The translations under genes were made by a program, and so were the position numbers. A stretch of 64,000 bases of DNA from Stieleria magnilauensis. GTDB taxonomy: Bacteria; Planctomycetota; Planctomycetia; Pirellulales; Pirellulaceae. Positions 53,650 through 60,595 of this stretch are shown here, piece by piece (the stretch's first letter is position 1; each line of letters opens with the position of its first letter). Location: NCBI GenBank assembly GCA_007753675.1, contig CP036432.1, positions 8,620,233-8,684,232 of the forward strand, in the 5' to 3' direction. The notes beneath the pieces are model-generated. The model searched no databases. It saw only the letters and a program-made list of their open reading frames with translations, and was not told the origin of the DNA.

Positions 53650-53664
53650 TCGCTACCGTTCGCC
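53574..53664 (+). other. attC f
   Basis: 91 bp, GGCGAAC to GTTCGCC; CGGCGAAC is the complement of the GTTCGCCG that starts cassette 6. Inner arms GCGATGCA / TGATCGC and GGCGGTGG / CCGCCACC pair. The antitoxin-like ORF runs into it. Confidence 0.8.
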
Positions 53665-53679
53665 GAATGAGAGACCGCG

Positions 53680-54309
53680 TTGACAGCCTTCTTTGATAAC
53701 TTCAAGTCTGATGATTGGGACGACCGCATCGTGTGGAAGACGGAGGCCCCGCTGTTTGTAGACGCGCAGCTGATCTATGAGTTTAATTCGTTGCGAGGAG
53801 TCATCACTAAGAATCCGCGATCGCGCCGCACCAATCGCGTCGACGTTTACGCACACAATCAACTTGAAAACGGATATCAGAGATATCAGGAAGTTGCTTG
53901 GAAATACTTAACCACACGGGTGGACTCGATCGAACGAGCTGTAACGAAGAAACTTTGGCTAGATTGCCACGACAATTTCAATCGCTGCTTGGACTCCATC
54001 TCAGATACGGATAGGACTTGGAAATCGATCCGCAGTCGAGAGAACTGGAACGACACCTCGGTGCTGCGGAAACAGATAGCACTAGCTGATATTTCGCTCT
54101 TTGATACTGAACTCAACGGTCATGGGCTATTCACGCTCGACTTCGCCGTTGGGTGGGACGAAGAACACGGTGTCAGCGTCCTAATGTGCCGCAACAAAGT
54201 AATTGCGACCAGTAGTTGCGCCGACTTTACGTGTCGCGGAGACTCGTTGCTCGATCACGCGAAATGTATCCAAAACTGTAACTACACTGAAGGCGATTTA
54301 CGTCTTTGA
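53680..54309 (+). CDS. Cassette 7: DUF6985-like protein
   Basis: 209 residues from a TTG start with GAGAG upstream. The C-terminal part (FTLDFAVGWDEEHGVSVLM, then CRNKVIATSS) resembles the DUF6985 family; the N-terminal half is helical with no recognised motif. Function unknown. The first bases of this cassette (GTTCGCCG) do not match its own attC g (CGGGTAAC), the only clear mismatch in the array, perhaps from a fusion of two cassettes. Confidence 0.6.
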   Translation: MTAFFDNFKSDDWDDRIVWKTEAPLFVDAQLIYEFNSLRGVITKNPRSRRTNRVDVYAHNQLENGYQRYQEVAWKYLTTRVDSIERAVTKKLWLDCHDNFNRCLDSISDTDRTWKSIRSRENWNDTSVLRKQIALADISLFDTELNGHGLFTLDFAVGWDEEHGVSVLMCRNKVIATSSCADFTCRGDSLLDHAKCIQNCNYTEGDLRL

Positions 54310-54322
54310 GTGGTACAAGAAC

Positions 54323-54413
54323 GGGTAACAATGCCGTGCACGCGGAGCACGGTTTGCATGGTTTCATATATGGAAAGTCAACTGTCCGTTCCCGGTTACG
54401 GCAACCGTTACGC
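54323..54413 (+). other. attC g
   Basis: 91 bp, GGGTAAC to GTTACGC. GCCGTGCAC / TTACGGC and the GAGCACGG / CCGTTCCC arms pair partly. Right end GTTACGC starts cassette 8. Confidence 0.7.
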
Positions 54414-54443
54414 TACGACGGGGACTTATACTCGAAGCGATCA

Positions 54444-54896
54444 ATGAAGCACGACGTGAATCCGTACACGCCGCCCGGCGACGTGGGCTCGGAACTGCCT
54501 GCGCTTAGAACCGCTAAGAAACACAGGGGACCGTTGCTCTACTTCGCCCTTGCCGGAATCGCGACGGCCATCATTGCCGTGCCTCTTATCGTTCCGCGGT
54601 CACTGGCAGTGAAGGACGATCCGAATCCGATCGGATACCTTCTGATATTGCTTAGCATGCCTGTTGGCGGATTGGTGTTCCGCTTACGGTCACGGAAGTG
54701 GCCGATTGACCGAACCGTAAGAAAACGACAGATCACCGCTTGCTTTGCAACTTTGTTGCTGCCACTCTCTGTCGGGGTACTCACCGGTTTGCGAGGCCAA
54801 GGCCTTCACATGACTGTCCTGAGTGGAGTCGTGTCATTGACCCTAATGGCTGGTATACTCATTTCCGGTTTGCGTCGCGGTCGAAACGTGGCGTAA
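54444..54896 (+). CDS. Cassette 8: small polytopic membrane protein
   Basis: 150 residues from ATG 54444 (MKHDVNPYTPP). NPYTPPG is a frequent opening in planctomycete membrane proteins. Four hydrophobic stretches follow (LLYFALAGIATAIIAVPLIV; IGYLLILLSMPVGGLVF; CFATLLLPLSVGVLTG; SGVVSLTLMAGILISG). Its TAA stop lies inside the 5' box of attC h. Function unknown. Confidence 0.7.
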   Translation: MKHDVNPYTPPGDVGSELPALRTAKKHRGPLLYFALAGIATAIIAVPLIVPRSLAVKDDPNPIGYLLILLSMPVGGLVFRLRSRKWPIDRTVRKRQITACFATLLLPLSVGVLTGLRGQGLHMTVLSGVVSLTLMAGILISGLRRGRNVA

Positions 54897-54982
54897 CAAT
54901 GCCGTGCACGCGGAGTCGCCGATCGCGCGGTTTGCCAATGGAGAGCGTACTCCGGCGGCCCGGTGACGGCCACCGTTCACGC
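54891..54982 (+). other. attC h
   Basis: 92 bp, GCGTAAC to GTTCACGC. GCGTAAC is the exact complement of the GTTACGC starting cassette 8. Arms GCCGTGCAC / GTGACGGC and GTCGCCG / CGGCGGC pair. Confidence 0.8.
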
Positions 54983-55153
54983 TCTCGACTGCTTGAAACG
55001 GGTTCCGAGATTAGCGTTCATTCGCGTGGATTAGCGGTTCGTGTTTCCGGCGTTTTGGCACCGCTAATGAACGCCGATGAACGCAAATGCCAGTACCCGA
55101 AGTCGCGCCCACCAGATTTCAGCAGACCTCTGTTTCCTGTTATTCGCTCCTGA
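54973..55153. repeat. 181-bp direct repeat, copy 2 (body of cassette 9)
   Basis: Identical to 52342-52522, again starting at the crossover box of an attC (h). Imperfect inverted repeat at 55009-55089. Confidence 0.85.
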
Positions 55154-55341
55154 TGTCACGGTTCGACAGGTGCGCGGTCGACTCGGTTGGACGAGGTCAA
55201 ACCGACGCCCGTCGAATGCAGCGCTGACAACCGACGCCTGACGACCGACCGCTGATTGGGATACCGAATTTCCCTTGGCCATTCCGATCGAGTAAATTGA
55301 CCGTCAGCGGCGATGGCTCAAACTGTCGTGGTGGCCGATCC
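55154..55341. repeat. Cassette 9 remainder: gene-free, empty site for the palindromic element
   Basis: GGTGCGC occurs once (55169-55175) with continuous flanking sequence GGTGCGCGGTCGACTCGG, matching cassette 3 and unlike cassettes 4 and 5, which have ~102 bp inserted here. No ORF supported. Confidence 0.65.
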
Positions 55342-55443
55342 GCGTCAACCAAGTGGTGCACCACAGTCGGCGAGTCGAGTTTGCTTTAGAGTTCCGGTCG
55401 ATCGCGCCGACGCGGTGACCACCGCCGTTACCCGATCGAAAAC
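55342..55443 (+). other. attC i
   Basis: 102 bp, GCGTCAAC to GTTACCC; the left end differs in one base from the complement of its cassette start (GTTCACGC). Otherwise nearly the same as attC d and e. Confidence 0.75.
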
Positions 55444-55462
55444 TTATACTTGCAAGTCTCAA

Positions 55463-55531
55463 ATGCGATTTCTGATTGTTGCCTTGGTTTTCGCTCACGT
55501 CATCGGATGCACGCGTGACGACGACCGATGA
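55463..55531 (+). CDS. Cassette 10: 22-residue lipoprotein-like leader
   Basis: ATG CGA TTT... encodes MRFLIVALVFAHVIGCTRDD and two more residues, i.e. a lipoprotein signal ending in a possible lipobox Cys, then stops with TGA at 55529-55531 that overlaps the ATG of the TPR gene (55528). Either a short coupled leader or the detached signal peptide of the TPR protein after a frameshift. Confidence 0.45.
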   Translation: MRFLIVALVFAHVIGCTRDDDR

Positions 55532-56148
55532 TTGAAGACAAAGAAGCGTTCGTCGATCTTTCTGTAGATCAGCAGTCATCCCTCATCGGTGATGACCCAC
55601 GTCTGGATTCGCGAATCGTGGAACTGACCGAGGCAATTGAATCGATGCCAATCTCCAGAGCGTATTCGCGACGCGGTGGCGCGTATGTCTTGAAGGGGAA
55701 CTACGAACTCGCAATGACCGACTTCGATACCGCGATCAAGCTTGATCATGGAAATGCGCATGCCCACTACAACCGAGGTGTTCTACACTCTCAGTTGCTC
55801 GAGCATAAACTGGCGATCCAGGACTACACATCTGCGATCAACGCAGACCCGCAATACTCGCTTGCGTACGCAAATCGCGGTATGGATCTCCTTGAGCTAA
55901 AGAACTACGCGACGGCAATCGCTGACCTTCGCGAGGCGATAAAATTGGACCCGGATGACCACCTTGCGATGCACGCGCTAGGAATCGCGTTGTTTGAGAA
56001 TCCAAGCCGTGCGGGAACTGATATTGGTGCCGCTCGAGATCTACTTACACGAGCATGCGAACTCACCCATTACGAGTACGACAACTATGTGCAATCGCTT
56101 CGCTACGTCGAAGGCGCCGCCGACGTTCGATCCGATGACGGCGGGTAA
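55528..56148 (+). CDS. Cassette 10: TPR-repeat protein
   Basis: 206 residues with at least three TPRs (AYSRRGGAYVLKGNYELAM, AHYNRGVLHSQLLEHKLAI, AYANRGMDLLELKNYATAI). As read it lacks an export signal, but a lipoprotein-type leader lies in another frame just upstream (55463-55531), overlapping by 4 bp. Ends 5 bp inside attC j. Typically a protein-protein interaction module. Confidence 0.8.
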   Translation: MIEDKEAFVDLSVDQQSSLIGDDPRLDSRIVELTEAIESMPISRAYSRRGGAYVLKGNYELAMTDFDTAIKLDHGNAHAHYNRGVLHSQLLEHKLAIQDYTSAINADPQYSLAYANRGMDLLELKNYATAIADLREAIKLDPDDHLAMHALGIALFENPSRAGTDIGAARDLLTRACELTHYEYDNYVQSLRYVEGAADVRSDDGG

Positions 56149-56233
56149 CCACGCGATGCACACCGAGCCGCGGAGGTGTGATTCTTGAAGTGATTGATCG
56201 TCCGCCGCGACCGCGTGATCGCCACCGTTGAAC
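56143..56233 (+). other. attC j (last recognised site)
   Basis: 91 bp, GGGTAAC to GTTGAAC. CGGGTAAC (from 56142) is the exact complement of GTTACCCG at the start of cassette 10. Arms GCGATGCAC / GTGATCGC and GCCGCGG / CCGCCGCG pair. Confidence 0.8.
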
Positions 56234-56622
56234 TCAATTGAATTGCTCTCCGCTTCGGCGGTTGATCTGCGGTCACCGTGGAGCGACGTTGCGTGAGGCT
56301 CCAGCCCGAAAGGCTGACGCCAGCTTCTTGAATCCTCTGGCCGCAGGTCGTCAGCGTTTTGGTGTAGCAGTCGTCTTGATCTCTTGTGGTCCATCGAGTG
56401 ATCCGCAGGCGCCTGACTCCCCCGTCACTTGCGTCGTGTGGTCCGCGGTGTTTTTCTTTTATTGAAAGACGAATCTGACCGAACGCACGACGCGCCGATC
56501 CTTGGAAGTCGAGCGCCTTTGGATGTTTGAAGTGCACCCGTGAGACCAAAACGACCATCGCACCGCGACGCCGATGTACGGCGTGCCGGAGACTTCTGAA
56601 GCGGACGGTCTGGAGAAGTGGC
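56234..56622. other. Gene-free sequence between the array and the IS
   Basis: 389 bp with only shadow ORFs. It starts with TTGAACTC as a new cassette would, but no attC was found after it before the IS or beyond it. Could be a truncated last cassette or the end of the array. Confidence 0.4.
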
Positions 56623-56640
56623 CCGGAGGTGGCGCTGCGC
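56623..56640. repeat. Dispersed repeat copy 2, left fragment (split by the IS)
   Basis: CCGGAGGTGGCGCTGCGC, same as 22617 onward. Its continuation TGACCTCCGGCTACT resumes at 58348. The last eight bases CGCTGCGC (56633-56640) are the target duplication. Confidence 0.85.
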
Positions 56641-58339
56641 CTTAGGTTTGACCACATCTTTTTACAATCTTCATTGCGTCAACGCCGCAGAGCATCGCTT
56701 GGAGGTCGTTCCAGCCTCGCCAAATCGTTTGCCATCCCGGTGGGTGATCGGATTTGCGGTTCTGATGACCGCCGAGTCTCGCCAGTGCATAGAAGAAATC
56801 GTGAATTGACCAGTCGGGTTTGATTTGGCCATGTCGCCAAGCGCTCAGCACACTCACGTAGTCGCTGCAGATAACTTCGGTCGCTTTGCGTTTCTTTGCG
56901 TCCCAACGACGACTGGCATCACGCATTTGCAGCAGAGTCAACGCCACCACTGAAATCAAAGCGATCGCTGGCTGCAGACGTTCTTCGCTAGTGAATTGCG
57001 GGCTCTCAATGCTACATCCTGTTTTCATCCCTTTGTGATACTCTTCAATGATCCAGCGACATTCGTACCAACCGACAACCTGATAGGCATCTTCAAAATC
57101 AAGTACGGGTTGGTTTGTAATCAAAAACCATTCCAGACGCTCTTCTCCGGCGGGCGGATCTTCTTCCCAGACTCGAACAACCCAGACGGCAAGCGGATCG
57201 TTGCCGTGTTCTCCTAGTTTCTTCGCGGGTGGTTTGATTTGAACCGGGGCAAATGAGACAGCCATCTTCGCCTCACGAGCCCGTCGATTGGCTGATTTCT
57301 TTTTGCCTTTGCGAACCCGTACTTTCTTGTCGACTTTGCTCGTTACCGATAACGTCCAGTGTCCTGCTGGCGGAAGGCTGGCAGCATAGTTGCGAAGGTA
57401 ACAGGCTTGATCGCTACTGCCTTGATCGCCATGTCCAGGAATGATCGCCCGATTATGAGAGGCACGAATGACGAACCTACGGCCGCTGGCCAATTCATGT
57501 TCGAGGAACTCGAACGTGTCAGCTCCTCGATCACAAACATCAACGAGTTTCTCGCTGTTAGCCAGTGGATCGGCACCGCGCAACCACAATCGACTCTCTC
57601 GTGATTCACGCTTGCGTTTCTGAGCGGTCAGTTCGTCTTTGGGAGCATCCTCCCGATGGTGCAAAACCTGATTGTACAATCCAATTACTTGCCGTGTTTT
57701 CGGGTTCACGGCCAAGCTGTTTTGCGCGATGTACCCACGGCGATTGCCGTTGCCAATTTGGCCCATGTCATCGGAAAGTGACTTGTGATTGGTAAAATCC
57801 AGCTCGGTGGCATCATGAAGAATCAGGACTGGGCCTCTGATTTGCTTGATCTTGAGACAGGTTGCCTCACGATGAGATGCGAGAATTGCCTCATGCGTCA
57901 CCTGGTCACGGTCCATCAACCGGTAGAAAGCCCTGAGGTCTTTGGGGCTATTGAATTTCTGTGGCAATGTTCCACTTGGTCGTCGAGCCATCGAGTCAGC
58001 GAGTTGTACGAGACGATTTGTTCTACGTTTGTCGCCGAGTTGAGCGTTGGCAAAGTTGACTTGTCCAAATGTCTGCAGGGGCAAAACCATGGGGGGCCTT
58101 CCGTGATACGAGTGCTGGTAGCCATTCCGTCACCAGCAACCATCTCAACCCGCCGTCGCGAATCAATCGCAGCGTGTGTTCCACGCCACGGTTCCCACAG
58201 GGAAAAAACTCCAGGCATCGCCAAATTACCAGATCAACCTTACCAAGCTTGACTCATTTACAAAGATCAACAATTGGTTTCACAGCCGCGCCAACTCGAC
58301 ACATCCGCCGGCAAACAAAAAGATGTGGTCAAACCTAAG
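56641..58339 (-). mobile_element. Complete IS4-family (IS50-like) insertion sequence
   Basis: 1,699 bp. Perfect 23-bp terminal inverted repeats beginning CTTAGGTTTGACCACATCTT. CGCTGCGC is duplicated at 56633-56640 and 58340-58347; removing the IS and one copy restores the dispersed repeat exactly. Contains one intact transposase gene on the minus strand, so the element may still be active. The 250 bp upstream of the transposase contain no other gene. Confidence 0.95.
56642..58090 (-). CDS. IS4-family transposase (IS50/Tn5-like)
   Basis: 482 residues, intact. DDE residues: Asp in LILHDATELDF, Asp in VDVCDRGADTFEF, and Glu in the YREK motif GWYECRWIIEEYHKGMK. N-terminal QVNFANAQLGDKRRTNRLV is the family opening. 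The last six codons (KRCGQT) and the stop lie inside the left terminal repeat, so the terminus also encodes the protein end. Cut-and-paste transposition is expected. Confidence 0.95.
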   Translation of the reverse strand: MVLPLQTFGQVNFANAQLGDKRRTNRLVQLADSMARRPSGTLPQKFNSPKDLRAFYRLMDRDQVTHEAILASHREATCLKIKQIRGPVLILHDATELDFTNHKSLSDDMGQIGNGNRRGYIAQNSLAVNPKTRQVIGLYNQVLHHREDAPKDELTAQKRKRESRESRLWLRGADPLANSEKLVDVCDRGADTFEFLEHELASGRRFVIRASHNRAIIPGHGDQGSSDQACYLRNYAASLPPAGHWTLSVTSKVDKKVRVRKGKKKSANRRAREAKMAVSFAPVQIKPPAKKLGEHGNDPLAVWVVRVWEEDPPAGEERLEWFLITNQPVLDFEDAYQVVGWYECRWIIEEYHKGMKTGCSIESPQFTSEERLQPAIALISVVALTLLQMRDASRRWDAKKRKATEVICSDYVSVLSAWRHGQIKPDWSIHDFFYALARLGGHQNRKSDHPPGWQTIWRGWNDLQAMLCGVDAMKIVKRCGQT

Positions 58340-58745
58340 CGCTGCGCTGACCTCCGGCTACTGGCTGTGGTCCCTCCGGGATGAGGACATCGCTTTGGGG
58401 TGGTGGATGGGTGTCGTCTTGATCCGGCAGCGCAAGCGTTGCCACGGGGCTTGAGACTGTCTTGTTCAACCCCGATTGGGGTTTGCGGCGAGGTGGTGTC
58501 CGGATCTTGGGGTGCGCTATCGCGACCCCACGCTTTGATGTGGCACGCCGCTGGTGTGACTCTGCGGCCCCGTCCGGGGTCGGTGGAATGGAGGGGGGCG
58601 TGGTCCGGAGGTGACGCTGCGCTGACTTCCAGCTACTTGCTGTGATCAATTAAGATGAGCTACGTTTTAGCGGGCGTTCATCGTGCGCAGAAGTCCGAGG
58701 CTGGACCGGATCGTGGGACTGCCACTGGACACACATTCGGCCGGA
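58340..58745. repeat. Dispersed repeat copy 2 right fragment and copy 3
   Basis: After the target duplication, TGACCTCCGGCTACTGGCTG continues the interrupted repeat. A third copy is at 58605-58648 (CCGGAGGTGACGCTGCGCTG then ACTTCCAGCTACTTGC). No gene is supported until the next CDS. Confidence 0.65.
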
Positions 58746-59426
58746 ATGAAAATACTGGCACCGCTTGCCACGATCCGTTCTAATCGAGTTCCATCGCCGG
58801 CCCACTTGTGGGCCGTTAAAGTTCGGACGCCCGATCTGTCCCCGTGCTTCTGGATTCGCGGATCGATCGCAATACGTTATCCGAATGAATTGATCTCCAA
58901 CGCTGTCCGGCTCCAAGCTTTGAAACGCTACTCGATCCGAACTCTGCTGCTTGCCACGCTGTTGATCGCTGTTTGTATCGCGGTCCCACTGCGCCGTGCC
59001 CGGATGCAGAGGCAGGCTCGCGAATGGGTCTCGGCACAACGAGGGCATAGCCTATTCCAATACGGATACGGACGCGACACGCAATGGTACGAAACCGATT
59101 CGGAGCTCGTTGTTCCCGACATCCTCATTCGTGCGTTCGGCATTGACGCTTTCAATCCTGTTACGGCGGTTATCTTTGATTGCGACGAACTTACCACCCT
59201 CGACCCGCTTGTTGGGATGGTGTCGCTTCGCAATCTCCATGTCAACATCGAGATGGCCGACGAGATTGATTTCACGCCGCTTGCTGAACTGCCGAAGTTG
59301 CAATCAATCCACTTTACCGAATGGTCGTTTCTGAACGACTCGCAACTCGCCGAACTCCGCGTTCTTCTGCCGCGCGTCCGCATTGTTTCTGATGCTCATT
59401 CGGATACAGACGCCAATGGTCCATGA
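58746..59426 (+). CDS. Membrane-anchored protein with LRR-like C-terminus
   Basis: 226 residues from ATG 58746 (a GTG at 58683 would add 21). Around residue 60-80 the motif LKRYSIRTLLLATLLIAVCI gives a transmembrane anchor of a type common in planctomycetes. The C-terminal half has leucine-rich-like strands (LTTLDPLVGMVSLRNLHVNI, FTPLAELPKLQSIHFTEW). Function unknown; start uncertain. Confidence 0.65.
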   Translation: MKILAPLATIRSNRVPSPAHLWAVKVRTPDLSPCFWIRGSIAIRYPNELISNAVRLQALKRYSIRTLLLATLLIAVCIAVPLRRARMQRQAREWVSAQRGHSLFQYGYGRDTQWYETDSELVVPDILIRAFGIDAFNPVTAVIFDCDELTTLDPLVGMVSLRNLHVNIEMADEIDFTPLAELPKLQSIHFTEWSFLNDSQLAELRVLLPRVRIVSDAHSDTDANGP

Positions 59427-59626
59427 AGCGGATGGCCAAGACGTACAGCGGAGCACGACATCAAACGGTTCGGCGTTGACATCCAATCGACCGTTGCCGG
59501 TAACGAAAGCAGGGATGAGACAACAGTCTCTGTCGATTCGAGTTGGTATAGAATATTGGTCGCCGCGGTGATGCGATGGCGATTGTGGTTTTGCTGGGCA
59601 GGGGAGACGGCACTTTGAGGTCACTG

Positions 59627-60595
59627 ATGCAACGAAGACGAATGATCCGCCGGGCGATGATCGCCGCGTCATGTTTGGTGGTGACGGGCTTGGTCGCGTC
59701 TTGGTTTGTCGCCGGCGCACTCGTCGCGCCGAGCCCTCGTGTCATCGGCGATCCGCCACGTGAATTGAACGCGACCGCGTTCGTTGTGAAAAGCGATTCG
59801 GGGTCGTTGGTCTCGGGTTGGCAGACAAGGCCGAATGACGGAAACGGTGTAATCGTGTTGCTGCACGGGATCCATGGTTCGCGTCTGTCGATGTTGGACC
59901 GCGCGCGAATGCTGCATGACGCCGGGTATGCGACGGTGATGATCGATTTCCAGGCGCACGGCGAGAGTCCTGGAGACACCATCACCGTCGGATACCTCGA
60001 ACAACACGACGTTCGTGCCGCGGTTGAATTCGCACGACGCGAACACCCGAATGAACCGATCGGCGTGATCGGTGTTTCGCTTGGTGGCGCCGCGGCGCTT
60101 CTGGCGTCGCCGTTGAAGATCGACGCGCTGGTGCTGGAATCTGTTTATCCGAACATTCATGACGCCATCCACAATCGTGTCGCCGCCAAGCTTGGCCCGC
60201 TTTCGACGGTTCCCGCGACGATTCTGCTGCTGCAATTTCAACCCCGCTTAGGGTTTTCGCCGCAGCAGCTGCGCCCCATCGACCATCTGCCGGACGTCGG
60301 ATGCCCGGTTTGCGTCGCGTCGGGATCCGACGACCTGCACACCACCGCGTCAGAGACACAAGCGATGTTTTCCGTCGCCACTGAACCCAAACGGTTGTGG
60401 TTGGTCGATGGAGCTGAACACGTGGATTTGTTCGGTGAAGATCCCATGGAATACCGAGAACGGATCGTCGGATTCTTCGACGAGTACCTGCGCGGTGATC
60501 GCGAGACTCCGACGCGCCCTCTGACGGAATTGGGGACAGAGCCTAATACCGAACAATCAACTCGGTTTGCAGCCGGCCTTCGATCACGTCTTTGA
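59627..60595 (+). CDS. Alpha/beta hydrolase, membrane-anchored or exported
   Basis: 322 residues from ATG 59627 with GAGG seven bases upstream (59576 also possible). N-terminal hydrophobic segment (AASCLVVTGLVASWFVAGAL). Catalytic parts: LLHGIHGS (oxyanion), GVSLGG (nucleophile Ser), SGSDDLHT (Asp), GAEHVDLF (His). Substrate unknown. Its last 53 bp overlap the end of the convergent gene at 60543, so ~17 C-terminal residues are antisense to that gene. Confidence 0.85.
   Translation: MQRRRMIRRAMIAASCLVVTGLVASWFVAGALVAPSPRVIGDPPRELNATAFVVKSDSGSLVSGWQTRPNDGNGVIVLLHGIHGSRLSMLDRARMLHDAGYATVMIDFQAHGESPGDTITVGYLEQHDVRAAVEFARREHPNEPIGVIGVSLGGAAALLASPLKIDALVLESVYPNIHDAIHNRVAAKLGPLSTVPATILLLQFQPRLGFSPQQLRPIDHLPDVGCPVCVASGSDDLHTTASETQAMFSVATEPKRLWLVDGAEHVDLFGEDPMEYRERIVGFFDEYLRGDRETPTRPLTELGTEPNTEQSTRFAAGLRSRL

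Noticed and set aside
50065..56233. CRISPR array
   Set aside because: Repeats are long, imperfect palindromes separated by genes, not short repeats with uniform spacers; no cas genes.
59427..59520. Possible eleventh attC after the LRR-like gene
   Set aside because: GGATGGCCAAGACGTACAGC is vaguely like an attC arm, but the boxes and arms do not pair.
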